From NCBI GenBank assembly GCA_036971615.1, contig JAYKKR010000009.1, forward strand, positions 558,001 through 622,000: a stretch of DNA of 64,000 nt, in the 5' to 3' direction. Under the pieces are notes generated by a model, which was not told the DNA's origin, searched no databases, and saw nothing but the letters and a program-made list of their open reading frames with translations. This stretch comes from Amyloporia xantha. Its lineage: Eukaryota; Basidiomycota; Agaricomycetes; Polyporales; Adustoporiaceae. Below are positions 47,806-59,067 of this stretch, in pieces. Within the stretch, counting starts at the first letter, position 1; the number at the start of each line of letters is the position of its first letter. Both the position numbers and the translations under genes were made by a program.

Positions 47806-49310
47806 TGTTTATTGTCGGGAACGGACAGCGTCGCAGTGGAGGTTTCACAGTGAAGGGAAGATAACAGATGACAGTGAGTTATCAAGGCGCAGAGGACTGC
47901 AGATGAGGAGATATATGGTCGCACACGGTGCGCTCAATTGCAAGCTTCCCGCAGCCGAAGATTGAAAAAGTAAAACACGAGGCATCTTGAATGATGGTCT
48001 TTTGGGCTGAGCTGGCCATTGTCGGCCATACGACTGCTGTCACGCGTATTACGTAATATACACGCGTCCGCAACGCGGTTGTGGCGAGGTGATCATCTTC
48101 AGAATGAAGACGCGTCTGCACTCAAAACGCGTCCGAAATCGCACAAAGGCCGTCAAATTAACGCGATGATGTATGTCCCAAGCCAAAGGGTGCGAGCAAG
48201 ATGACATCGGTAGGAAGCTTGCGCAGCCTTTTGCTTTCCATGAGGAGATGAGATGACTCGACGTCAGCGCGAACATGCCATGCTTACCTGGACCGCAGTA
48301 ACCTGAAGGATACCTGAAGGCAAACCAGTGCCTATTTGACATCTTGACTCGGGGTTCGAAATGTGACGAGCTTGCCCGAGCGACATCTAACTGCATTGCG
48401 GAGTTCTAGACTCAGCGTCGACTGACCTTCATCGCGCAGGGCTTGAACGGACCTTTGGCCTATCCGATATGCATCCTGATTATGTAACTTTTTATCGAAA
48501 GGCAGATAGGTTGCACTCGTGTCCTGTCCAGAAATCATCAAGTTCCGTTGCCGCGGATATCCGCTACGTTCGTGGCGTGGCTGCGTTTGAGTGCAGTTGA
48601 TGCTGAAATTCGACGCGGGTCCCTTTTACTATTTCCAAGCTTTCTCTCCCAGGCCACGGAGCCCACGAGCCCATACATACGCATCTCTTCTGTACCAACA
48701 GCATCACGAAGAGAGCCATCTTACATCCAATGACGCATGCTATCAGCATTTGATACAAGGTGTGAAGTTGTCTATGAAACAGCCGGAGTGAATTACCTGC
48801 TTCCAATGCTTATGCGGACCTTCATGAGGTCACGATGGACTGCGTGAAGAATCAAGATAGCCAGGCAAGCTTCAATCACTATTGCGGCAGTAAAGTGTAT
48901 TGCCACCAGGTCCAGGAGTGGCCAGGTGGTCGGCTCCAGCGTGAGGATCCGTGATTTCTGCCCCGAGCACTCTCGCACAGATTTTGGCATAGGGCGATCG
49001 CGGCGACAGTTCGGAAAGCAGTCAGACGAGGATAATCCATGCATTATTAGCTGCGACGGTGGCAGAGTGAGCTCGAGACTCAAGAGCTACAATTACGTCC
49101 CACAAGCGCCGGAAGCATCAACACGCGTTCGCGATCTCCGATGCGCGTGGCTGCAAGCCCCTCCGAGCGACTCAGCATTCCCTTGCACCACAACCCAAGT
49201 CACAAGCCTGTCGTCCGTTCTAAGTAGGAGGACTTTCATATAGCACAGAAGGTATAGATCCTCGACACTCTTTCCCCCCGCAAACCATCCCGTACTCACT
49301 AATCTCCATC
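47806..49310. other. Divergent promoter region, Hsp70-like / coiled-coil protein
   Basis: 1.5 kb with no supported exon. It contains the ACGCGT cluster (48042-48132) near the Hsp70-like start. Open frames at 48793-49083 (-) and 48926-49243 (+) overlap and look like chance. Confidence 0.45.
48042..48132. promoter_or_regulatory. Cluster of four MCB (ACGCGT) elements
   Basis: ACGCGT occurs at 48042-48047, 48062-48067, 48110-48115 and 48127-48132, 237-327 bp upstream of the Hsp70-like start. ACGCGT is the MluI cell-cycle box bound by MBF (Mbp1/Swi6 in yeast, Cdc10 complexes in fission yeast) to drive G1/S expression. A palindromic attacgtaat lies between the first two boxes. One box in 91 bp would be unremarkable, but four are not. 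Confidence 0.55.
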
Positions 49311-51054
49311 ATGCATGTCAGGCTACCCAGTGACTCCTCTCAGGCTGTCGAGTACTACACCCTCCGCGAGGTTGTTACTCAGGCAAGGCAGAGGATCGAG
49401 TCAGGCGAGCTTACCCCCGTCGCCAATCCTATCGCGCGGCTCACTCGTGAGTGCAGCGCTCTTCGTCTACGACTAGCCACTGCCGAGCGGCGGGAGCGGC
49501 ACAGTCTGTACGGACCATCTACGGCGCCAGCCTCTGCGCGCACACCCCCATCCATCCAGCTCGATCTCGCTATCGAGACGGCGTACGTTCGCAGGGACGA
49601 GGCACGTTCACACATTCAGATCGAGGTGATGAAGCTTGCAGAGCGCTATAGAGCGCTGGAGAAGACCCTCCGTGAGATGCAGGAGGCGCTGCGTATCAAG
49701 GATAAGGAGATCGAGGCCTTGAGGCAGGAGAGAGATAGACTTATTGCGGAGAGGGATCAAGCACGCTCAGAGAGAGACCAGGAGCGTGGCTGTGGTCAGA
49801 ATCTCGCTGGAGAAAGTAGGTCGGAGAATGGATACGCTCAGAATGCATTGGGGCCGCCTAAGAATGCGCATCGTAGTCGGGAACGCAGTCGCAGCAGACC
49901 CCAGGCCCGCAGGATAGAAGCCCTTCCACCATTGCCGACGAGCCCCAGGATGTCTGCGGAGGCGGAATACGTCGCACGTGCCTGTAGCATGGATATCTTC
50001 CTCACCAAGACGGACAACTGGTCCGGCGCGCAGGTCATACAAGCTGTGGAGGATCTCAACGCAGAGATCAATCAGTTCGCTGCATCAGCGACAGAGTCTT
50101 GTACGTTCGCCAAGCGCTTCAAAAGCAGAGGACCTCCGTCCAGCTCGGACTCCGGTCCCATACAGGACGAGGAGAACGCGCCGTGGCTGGGCGCAACCTT
50201 TGCGCGGGTCCTCGCGGCCCGCGACCATACCCAGGACCCGATCCTCGTACAGCTGGCGCTGCAAGCGAGCATCGCAATCTGCTGTGCGCGGTCGCTCTCG
50301 CTCTTTTGCGTCGGTTTCCCATCGAAGCTCGATGCGCTGCTCTCGCGCGTGCTCACGTACATGCAGTCCTCTGGTATGTCCATCCTCTTCACCTGACCGA
50401 TGACGGGGACAGGTGCCCATTGCGGTCTGTATTTGTTGCAGAGCCTCAAGCCACGTCCGCGCGATGGCGTGCGCTGACTCACCGTGCCATCCGGATGCTG
50501 TATCCGGGTCTGGAAGAATACGCGGTAACCGAACTGGTGGCGACCATGCTGCGCTGGTCCGCCACCGTCTTCTCTCTTGCGGGGTCGTTGCCTGCGGGAG
50601 AGCCTTCTCCACCTGTCGTCCTCAGTGCCCAGCTGCGGCGCATCGCGGATGCGGTCTATAAGCTCGCGCGAGTGACGCGCGAAGAGATCCTGTCGACGAG
50701 TTTCGAGGTTGTACTGGTTGAGAACGGGGAGGCGTTCGAGGATAGGAAGATGATGAACAAGATGCGGGATTACGAGGAGTATCTCGCAAACGACAACGTT
50801 GGCATGAACGGCTATGCTAATGGCAACGGGAATGGTCACGCGAATGGAAATGGGAACGGGAACGGGAACGCAAGCGGTGATCAGGGCCGAATAGTGCTGT
50901 GTACCACAGAATTGGGGCTGCGGTGCACAACACGGAAAGCAAACAAGGCCACGGGGCCCGAGGTAAACGGGGATGCTGATCTTTTCGACACCAGGATGCT
51001 ATTGCTTCCTAAGGTGGTGCTTAATTCAGGGGTGGAGGCTATCGAGCGTGGATA
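49311..51054 (+). CDS. Orphan coiled-coil protein
   Basis: Two exons (49311 to about 50371, and from about 50442) are joined in phase by gtatgt...ttgcag, giving about 560 residues. The start MHVRLPSDSSQAVEYYTLRE leads to a strong coiled coil at about residues 100-160 (EKTLREMQEALRIKDKEIEA, RQERDRLIAERDQARSERDQ). Then come a disordered basic linker and a helical globular half (VARACSMDIFLTKTDNWSGA; PILVQLALQASIAICCARSL; YPGLEEYAVTELVATMLRWS). Near the C-terminus is an Asn-Gly repeat (50806-50876). It resembles uncharacterised proteins that I associate only with basidiomycetes. No membrane segment or catalytic motif is seen. The function is unknown. Confidence 0.75.
50806..50876 (+). repeat. 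AAYGGN hexamer repeat coding Asn-Gly
   Basis: Twelve or so near-identical AACGGN/AATGGN units encode NGYANGNGNGHANGNGNGNG within the orphan coiled-coil protein. Confidence 0.8.
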
Positions 51055-51970
51055 GCCGTGTTAAAGGATGCTGTATACCCTTCGCTCTCTTTCTTTTGAC
51101 ATGCATACTATCTCATCACACAATGAAGCTTCACACCACGTACATAATGTATTTTCACCGCACAGTAAATTATTGTGTCCGGTATGGACCCTCGGCGGTT
51201 GTAGCATAAAATCATATCTACGTCGAATCACAGGGTGCGCATTAATTTTAAACACCACGATACTGCTGTGAGCCGGATCACGTACACAACCAATATGAAG
51301 CACGCACGATGAGATGCTGATACGCTTTCCAATCCGTGAAAATCTGCTGGCCATAATCTTCAAACATAGGCGGCAGTGATAGAGTTTCGTCGACGGTTTA
51401 TTTGAGATTGAACACGAGGGATCCACACAATACAGCAAGGACAAATGCAATGCCAACGATAATATAAATTACACGATATCTATACAAAGAGAATTCTCGA
51501 CATCTAGCTACTCAACTACTCAAAGAGGAGAATAAAGCCTTGCGGGAGCCACAATTTTGACCGAAATTCCGCCTCCTGTGAGATTCTACACGGTGCAACA
51601 GTTTAATAGTACAATATGTGCACGAAGAGGCATCAGAGATGTGCGCGCATATACACGTCAGAGTGGCATAGCTATAGATATTCCAGGATACCAGCTTCAA
51701 AATCCATACCAGCATCCCATGGAACGATCGTTGGAAGTCTAGAAGCACGTCTCATGGCTACACACCGCGTAGTCGGACCTTTGCCGACTGGGCAAGCTGT
51801 CCACTGTGTGCAAGCTGAAGGAAAGAGCATTAGGCCTGTTACCCCATCATCCGATAGACCTCAGTCGCGACCCTGAGAAACGCTCAATACCAGTAGCATC
51901 AGATGAAATAAATACGGACCGCAAGACTAGACCGATCTCGCCCTATCTCCCCTAAACCTGATTCTTCCAT
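51055..51970. other. Convergent 3' region, 0.9 kb
   Basis: An AT-rich stretch between two stop codons. The 51616-51876 (+) frame is open but unsupported. Confidence 0.45.
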
Positions 51971-52945
51971 CTACCCATGCATACCACCAAAGCCATCTTC
52001 CGCACTCATTCCGCGCGTAATACGCCGCCGGGGATCTGGGGAACCCATCCCTAGAACCATACCATCACCGCCCATACCCATACCCATGCCCATGCCAGCT
52101 GGCATATTCATCCCCATCCCACCCATACCCTGCGCCATACCCTGGTTACCGCCCCCATAGAATTGCGCCGGCGACACGGGGCCCATATTCATATTCATGT
52201 TCCCGTAGTTCATGCTCTGGCCCATACCCTGACCGCCCATGCCTTGACCAGACATGCCTTGACCGCCCATTCCCGGCCCCGGGCTAGGGAACGGATGTCG
52301 GGGAGAGGCCATATTAGGAGGCGCATTGCCAGGAAAGTACTGTGGCGGATTGTGGAGCGGAGTATGGGCGTTATGGTGGTTCAGCATACGGTGGGATTGG
52401 TTCTTTGGCGTGCTAGGCACCTCTTGCGGTTGTCTATCGTTTCGTGCATTGTTCGTCGAACCTGAGGGAGCGTCCTCATCAGCAGACGTGCGGGCGTCTT
52501 TTTGGTACGCAAGCAGGGCACTGGGATCATAGTATAATTCTGAATATTCTTCGACAAGAAATCTGCAGCGATGTAAGCAATCAGTGACCCCGGTGCTCTA
52601 GCAGTACTCTGATCTAGATGCGCACTGTTGTGTACCGATGTCCCACTGTGGTCCTCGCTCGGCACGGGCAGTCAACAGAAGTGAGTTCCACTCAGATGCG
52701 CTTTCCTATCAATCGAGCAAACGGTTGTGAGGCGCTGAGTGTGTGAGGAACAGCAACAAACTATTCACAATAGCCTGCGCCAGTGCACTCGACGGTTCGT
52801 AAGCTGTTTGGCGCACATCGACGCGTACACGCTTTGCACGAGAAAGATTTTCGACCTGAGCAGTGACTGCTGGTCCAAGGCGCTGAGAGTTATGTCTGGG
52901 AACTTTCACTTTGATATTGCGGACTGGTTTTGTGGTTGGAGACAT
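51971..52945 (-). CDS. Orphan protein with Gly/Met-rich tail
   Basis: The start at 52945 (MSPTTKPVRNIKVKVPRHNS) continues to SSALAQAI. A short intron leads to ESASEWNSLLLTARAERGPQ. A second intron (gtactg...gctgcag) joins in phase to FLVEEYSELYYDPSALLAYQ. The frame then stays open to the stop at 51971-51973. The first half is basic, then mixed. The last 130 residues are Pro-rich and then almost only Gly, Met, Gln and Asn (GMGGQGMSGQGMGGQGMGQ). This kind of tail is seen in intrinsically disordered nuclear and RNA-associated proteins. No domain is recognised. It is divergently paired, 245 bp apart, with the next gene. Confidence 0.6.
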
Positions 52946-53190
52946 GGTGGCATTCACTTGCTGTTGTGATCGGTACCGGGCAGAGTTATCGAAGCAATTA
53001 CGTCCGGTAACTACTTGAAAAGGCATTTATGTTATCTAATCTATCATGTGATCGCGTTGACACTGAGACCTTGCCTTGTGCAATGTGTTCCCACCGTGTT
53101 CCCGCCTTCCTCTGTGATGCCCGTTCATTTGAGTCTTTACGGCTACGATCCATATTTATACGGCTGACGTTAAGAGCTACTGCAGCAAGC
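52946..53190. promoter_or_regulatory. Short bidirectional promoter
   Basis: Only 245 bp separate the start codons at 52945 (-) and 53191 (+), so both promoters must share it. It includes a tatttatacgg stretch (near 53152) about 35 bp before the rightward start. Confidence 0.5.
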
Positions 53191-55499
53191 ATGTCTCGCA
53201 GAGCTCCGACTCCCCTCCGATCCACCCCATCTTCCGCGCCGCTCGAGGCGATGGTCGCAAAGAAACAAGCACACATCGAGGAACTCGTTACGCAGACCCG
53301 CACGCTCGAGCACACCATAACGAAACTTCGTCAGACACTCGCAGACGAGCAGACTCGCTCCAGGGATGCTGTAACCGCGCTGCAGCAGAAGTGGAAGGAA
53401 GAACGTGCTGAATGGCGGGAAGGCTGCGACTCTCTGCAGGCGGCTCATCGAATCGCACATCTTCGGACCGCTGTTGAGCTCGATCGCGAACGCCTGACAG
53501 TTTTCAAGGTACGTGAGGAGACGCGGATGGAGCGCCTCGCGCGGCTGCAGCGCGATTACAGGCTGGTTGCCTTCCAGAGAAGGGAGTTTGAGCTGGAGGC
53601 GCGCATTATGGAGTTGGAGAGGGAGTTGGAAGAGGTGAGGATAGAACAAGGGGAGGAAAGAAGGGCGCTGGACGAGCAGCTTGAGGGAAGGGCAGCGGAG
53701 CTTCAAGCACGGTGTACGGAGCTCACAGAGGAGCAGCGGGAGACGGCAGAGCAGCTCGCGGACACATTGAGGGAGAAGGCGAATATCGAGGTATGTCCGC
53801 GTTCGCAATATCATTGTATTCTACACAGATGTGAATATCAAGCTTTGCGTCGTCTGCCGCTATTCCTTCGCCGTAGAAAGATCTATCCAAACTGCGCACG
53901 GAGCACACGGCCCTTGTTGCCTCATCGAGCACCACCGCAACGAGTCTTGAGCGGACAACCCTGCATCTTGAAGGGCTCAAATCTTCCTTTGCTGAGCTCG
54001 AAACCAAGCATGCTGAGGCGGAACGCACAGTGGCCGACCTCCGGCGCCAGCTCGAGAAATGGCGCAGCCTAGAGAGCCGCGAGGGTGCCGAGATGGAGGC
54101 CCTGCGGCGGAGTCGAATTGAGCTTGAGGTGCGGGTGAAAGAACTGGAAACTAGGGCTGAGGAAGCAGAGGCCAGCGCAAAGGAACAGGAATCAGTCGCG
54201 CAGAAAGCGGCTGCGAAGCTGGAAAAGTACAAGGCTTCTTTGCAAGAACACAGAGTAAGTCGACTTATTTTGCCTTATTCCGGGCGTCTGCACTGCAATC
54301 TTGGCTGGGTGTTGGACGCCAGTATGCTCTTGCTCACAGGAAACTGACAGACGGCGATCGTTGAAGCTCACGAGACGGCCGACCGCGCTGAAGCTGAAGC
54401 CGATGAAGCGAAGTCGCGTTTAGCTACTGCGGAGGAACAGATCAAAGCTCTCCAAGCAGAGTTGAAGATACAGAAAGGGAAGCCTGACGCGGCTCCAGCC
54501 CAGGCAAATGCTACTGCACCAGTGAAGCAACCCAAGACGGTGAGGGTCATGCCAGGCCATTTGTCTGTGCTCATAATGGGACTAAGGCGAATTTTTCTAG
54601 TCCAAGGCTACAGCATCGCATGATACCCTACCTTCAGCCTCCGAGCGCGAAGTTGAAGTCATCGTCGAAGCGCCTTCCCCACCTCCTTCCCCACAACTAC
54701 CGAAGAGACCCAAGGGTCGACCGCGCGCCAAACCTGCATCAAGAGACGAACAGGATGATGACAGCGAAATTGAGGTGGTGGAGCCACCTAAGAGCACCCT
54801 TAAGCAAACCAAGGGGCCTGCTAAGGGCTTGAGCAAGCCCGAAGATGGGCAGGATAGTCAGGAAGAGGACAATCGGACAGCTCGCGCTCGTGCGAAGAAA
54901 AAGCAGAAGGTATCAGAGGAAGACGACGACGAAGTCGAGTTCGTGCAGCCGCCGCCCAAGCCTAAACAGTCGGCCAACAGGAAGGGTAAGCGGAAGGCCG
55001 AAGCCGACGATGAAGACGAGGATGAACCAGTTCATAAGAAGAGGGGCAAGCTTAAGTCCGTGGAGGATGAGGAAGATGATGATGGTGGTACGACCAAAAA
55101 GGCCAAGGCTAGGCAGAAGCCACCGCCGAAGCCTAAGCCCAAGCCCAAGCCATCCAATCCCGTCCGCCAGGAACCGAGTCTGAGCGTGGCCGGGACGGAC
55201 GAAGGCACAGAGGGTGGGTCAGAGCCAAAGAAGAAGAAGCGGAAGATCAATCTCTTCCCATCTGCCCAGCCAACGTCGTTTGCGTGGGACCAGATGCCAC
55301 AGGTTCGTCTTCCTATATAGGTTCGTCTAGTTCTATTCGCTACTCACTGACGATTCCTCCCTAGGACGGTGGAGGGCTAAACATTCCAACTGCATTGTCA
55401 CCTGTTAAGGATACCGCGCCTCTGCCTGCAAAATCTGCGCGTAAGATGTATCTCAGCTCGACGTTTGGTAGTTTTGGATCAGCAGGCAGCCGAGCATGA
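53191..55499 (+). CDS. Coiled-coil protein with basic/acidic nuclear-type tail
   Basis: Five exons (53191-53790, 53877-54254, 54351-54539, 54601-55302, 55365-55499) are all in phase and encode about 665 residues. The start MSRRAPTPLRSTPSSAPLEA was preferred over an upstream in-frame ATG at 53029 because the coiled coil follows it directly and the upstream part has no coding character. Residues from about 25 to 390 form a nearly continuous coiled coil (ELVTQTRTLEHTITKLRQTL; RREFELEARIMELERELEEV). The rest is disordered with alternating acidic and basic clusters, several NLS-like runs (KRKAEADDE, PKKKKRKIN) and a PKPKPKPKP stretch. The end is SARKMYLSSTFGSFGSAGS. It is probably nuclear or chromosome-associated. 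The function is unknown. Confidence 0.8.
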
Positions 55500-56271
55500 A
55501 AACACTGGCAGTATATCCTATACTCTGATCAGTGCTGTCTGCACGTAATTCGTTCTATGAGGGTCTGTTTCCAAGTATGTATGTTATTGTTAGGTTTGGT
55601 TTGATTTGCGGAGATCCGTAGCCACTGGAACGCATGTCATTGCTTCTATATAGTCCTGCAAAGCTTCATCGACGCACAGCACGCCGGCTATGACAGGCAA
55701 GAATAGTGTCTTATATGCCGGAATGATTCACGATGAGTCTGTGGTTTGCGGTAGATTTACAGTCGAGATACCGAGCAATTTAGAACTTCGTCGCATATGG
55801 GCGGGAGGATATCCAAATGTGGTAAAAGGCGGGCGCCCCGACCGCTGCGTTTCGCATATTGAGACTGATCGCCACGGTATTGATCAAGTAGTATTCTCGT
55901 CACCTTCATACTTTGTATCTAAACCCGACTCTTCTCTAGCCCATGTTCATAACGAGCCAACCAAATGTGAGTGCCATGGGTTGCGATTCGTAGGGACTTG
56001 CCACTGGTACCCTTCAGCTGGTAGCTACCGTAAGTTTACGTCCCGCACAACTGTGCTTCTGGTTTACCATTCACAGATGTCGCCTGGACGAAATATTCGA
56101 GACATTTTATAACTCGCGGGAAGCATTGTGATGGCGTTTGATGGGCCCGGTTGTCCGCTTGTATTGTCTGAGGGTCAAAGCAGCATGCTAGCGACTCAGA
56201 CAATATATAAAGGTGAACGCCGCCCCCACATACGTACATGAACACCTATTTTCCCCTATCTTTATCCAACC
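55500..56271. other. Intergenic with one doubtful small ORF
   Basis: A 140-codon plus-strand frame at 55690-56112 (MTGKNSVLYAGMIHDESVVC) has a mixed, fairly protein-like composition and a Cys/His-containing middle (CECHGLRFVGTCHW). It has no intron signals in phase, no domain and no promoter evidence. I leave it as a possible orphan gene. Confidence 0.35.
56204..56210 (+). promoter_or_regulatory. TATA box of the F-box gene
   Basis: TATATAA lies 62 bp before the start codon at 56272, and no coding sequence is seen between them. Confidence 0.5.
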
Positions 56272-57567
56272 ATGTCTTGCAGTTTGTGCCGTGTACCCTT
56301 CATTGCCAGTCCGAGGGCAGTTTACCCGCGCCCGCCCCCTCCTGGCCTGCTCACTGAGAAGCAGCGGCATTACCTCCAGTACGCGGTGCTCATCGGGAAG
56401 ATGGTCCCAGGAGGCTGCCTCACGACGCAATTTTTTGGTGCGTGGACATCGTGCAATGCCTCCCTTCATTTGTGATAATGTGATCATTGTCCGGGCTGCA
56501 GATAGCAATATGTTCGGGAACCTCGACACTTGCCCGATCGTTCTTAATATTGAGTGGGAGTCGGAAGGTGGAACAGTTGCGTTGCTACCTCTCTAGCATA
56601 AAATAAGTCGCTGAACTTCGCTCTGTTTTGTCTTTATAGATCGTTGCTCTTCATACCGACTGCGCGACGATCCTGCGCCACATGTTCAACGCCACCGACT
56701 ACTCTCCCGAATCTCTCACCGCGCTCTGCTCAATTGACCATGTACTGGGCCTTCCTCAAGGTGGCCTCGACGCCGGGCGGCTTCCTTATATCCGCTATGA
56801 ATGCATTGGAGCGCATAATGACCGCGTCGACCTTCGCCCATTCTGGATCACAGAGTGTGGCGCCGGCATGAATGCGTTTGACTGGGACAAACTCACAAAG
56901 AGTGGACTCGCATGGATACTTGGAAGGCCTGGCATGTAGGTCCTCGTCCGCCTTTCTCTCTTCGCGATGTCTTACGAGCCACTACCGCAGGTTCCCCCGG
57001 TTTCATAACATGCTCTCCCCTGCTCACCTCGCTGAACTGACTTGCTCACCTCCCTCTCTATCTTCCTCTGAATACAAGGCGTTCACCCGGCCCACTGACC
57101 ATGTGACCGGCCTCCCACTCGATATCCTACACGCCCTGCTGCCTTTCCTGCCCACGCGCGACTTCATTGCTCTCCTTTCGACCTGCCGTGTACTGCGCTC
57201 TCTCGCGCTCATCGCGCTGCAGTCCCATGCCCGCTCCAGGGTGTGCGCGCTTGGCTGGGCCGTGGCCCTGCCGTCGGAGTACGCGCGGGCGTCGGCGGGC
57301 ACGCAGGCGATGATGGCGAGTGCGGAGAAGGTCCATGGAGACTGGATGCTGTATCTCAGCCAAGTGCACCGTGCGCCGGGTATGCGTGTGCGGCGGAGGG
57401 TGTGGGCGCTGGCGAATGAGATACGGCGCGTGTATATGAATTTGGAGAGTTACGCCTGTGACGTTGACGAGGTGAACGAGAATGACACTGGGAGGAAAGC
57501 CATTGAGAAGATGTCGGTGCGGATGAGCGAAATGGCCCTGATATTGAATGGCACCGGGAAGCAGTGA
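56272..57567 (+). CDS. F-box protein
   Basis: F-box proteins recruit targets to SCF ubiquitin ligases through Skp1. The start MSCSLCRVPFIASPRAVYPR has a CxxC pair. Four exons are in phase: 56272 to about 56436, a short exon giving NMFGNLDTCPIVLNIEWESE, an exon from 56640 (IVALHTDCATILRHMFNATD), and a last exon from about 56993. An intron starting at gtaggt near 56936 leads into FPRFHNMLSPAHLAELT. The F-box lies near the C-terminus (TGLPLDILHALLPFLPTRDF, IALLSTCRVLRSLALIAL). The stop is at 57565-57567. The preceding 200 residues or so, probably the target-binding part, match no repeat class I know. F-box proteins with the box late in the chain are common in Agaricomycetes. The donor of intron 2 (gttgcg) is weak. 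Confidence 0.75.
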
Positions 57568-57959
57568 TAATATCACAAGGAACCAACGAGAGGAGTGGCA
57601 CGTAAGACCGATTGTATCCAGCAGTGATCATTTCTATTATAAATACGCCTATGTATCTTATGCCCCAACAGCGACCCAACTTCTACTGCACACGCGGGAG
57701 TCGCACACAACTCTCATGACTACTTGCACAAGTTTATAAGTTGTTCGAAGTATGTGGTTTTCGAAAAACGGATCCATCGAAAGAACGTGGACTAAGACTA
57801 CGTACACGTGCTACTGGCTAGTCTGCATCAAATTCGTATTCACGTCTAACAACGCAGCGGTCAAATGCGTTGCCAGTGGAAACACTCCGGATTGAAACAT
57901 GCGATGACTTCTACTTTATCTGGCTTGGCAGAAAATGAGATGTAGGTGTGTATACCTGT
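57568..57959. other. Convergent 3' region
   Basis: 390 bp after the F-box stop. No gene is seen. Confidence 0.45.
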
Positions 57960-58583
57960 TCACGCACCGAGCGAGCGGTCAGGAAAGGCTGCATGTGTAG
58001 GGGAAGACTTACTGAATGAGTTGCGCACGAATGCACCATACCTCCGCATAGCACTATGGTTGCCAAGCTGCTCGTACAAATCTTCCACGGCTTTTACGAT
58101 ATCTTCATCCTTAGAGAAAAGATGCCTAACGAGATTGTAAACCTCGGGAAATGGCTCTGGATACCCATCGCTTAGTTCATGATAGAATAATAAGCCACTT
58201 GTCAAGTGTCGCGGTCGTTCATGGCCCATTGGATGTTCCTTGTGATCTGCTAGATCTGGGAAAGGAAGTCCTCAGAACAGAGATCTCTGATCAAGAGCTG
58301 TCTTGACAATTGATATTTGGGACGTGGAGTCAATGGTCATGAATCGTCTGATGGTGGACAGCGAAGCAATAGGCGTCCGTACATACACCTTCGATCGATT
58401 TAGGTGTGATGGGAGGCAGTCAACAGCGACAATCTCGGAGGAATCTCCAGCGAAGGTGTCAAAAACTGCGGAAGGGATTGGAAGGAAGGCTCTTGCGTTG
58501 CGCCATGTCAACGCGAGCGTAGGAGCAGACCCGGAGAGCATCTCAACGACTATAGATACGAGATTGAACTTGAATTGACCCAT
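57960..58583 (-). pseudogene. Orphan ORF interrupted by an in-frame TGA
   Basis: Two open segments are in the same frame. 58583-58275 (MGQFKFNLVSIVVEMLSGSA ... VYVRTPIASLSTIRRFMTI) and 58271-57960 (GLPFPDLADHKEHPMGHERP ... KAVEDLYEQLGNHSAMRRYG) are parted only by TGA at 58272-58274. The downstream part has a canonical donor (gtaagt near 58008) suggesting a further exon. No reasonable intron removes the stop. Both parts look coding and no domain is recognised. The ORF is either a young pseudogene, a sequence error, or two genes. The upstream product ends at DQRSLF. Confidence 0.45.
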
Positions 58584-59067
58584 AGATGTGCAACTGGCCG
58601 CCTCTCCGGCAGAAAATAGGCCTTCAAGGAAATACCGTCGTTTGACAGGTCAAATCCTAGAGACATACAGCAAAGTGAATAACGGTGTCACCAAGATTTA
58701 ATGCGACTTACCCGGACCCGCAAAATACTGAGAGGATACCTATGTGCACTTCCGACGCTCGAGCTGTAATTACTTCCGACGCTCGAGCTGTAATTACTTC
58801 AGCGCTTTACCTGACAGTAGCACCGCTCGAATACATCTTGATTAATGCAATGCGTTAGTACTCATGGTAGAGCCCGTTGCATCGAGTTATTGTCATTACA
58901 CACTTGGACCGATCATAGGCTATGATGTAACAAAAGGTCGACAGTTTACAGTAGTCACACACGAATCGGTAACATCCCGCGCACCAACGGAGTTCGTCCA
59001 GTTCCGTTGAAATTAATGTAGCAGTTCAAGCTGACAATGGTAGAGGCACTGCCGGCACGCTGATATC
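58584..59067. other. Intergenic with 24-bp tandem duplication
   Basis: 480 bp between the interrupted ORF and the C2 gene. It contains the tandem repeat at 58748-58800. No exon is supported. Confidence 0.5.
58748..58800. repeat. 24-bp perfect tandem duplication
   Basis: The unit at 58748-58771 (ACTTCCGACG...GTAATT) is repeated exactly at 58772-58795 and begins a third time (ACTTC). Each unit contains CTCGAG. Confidence 0.9.
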
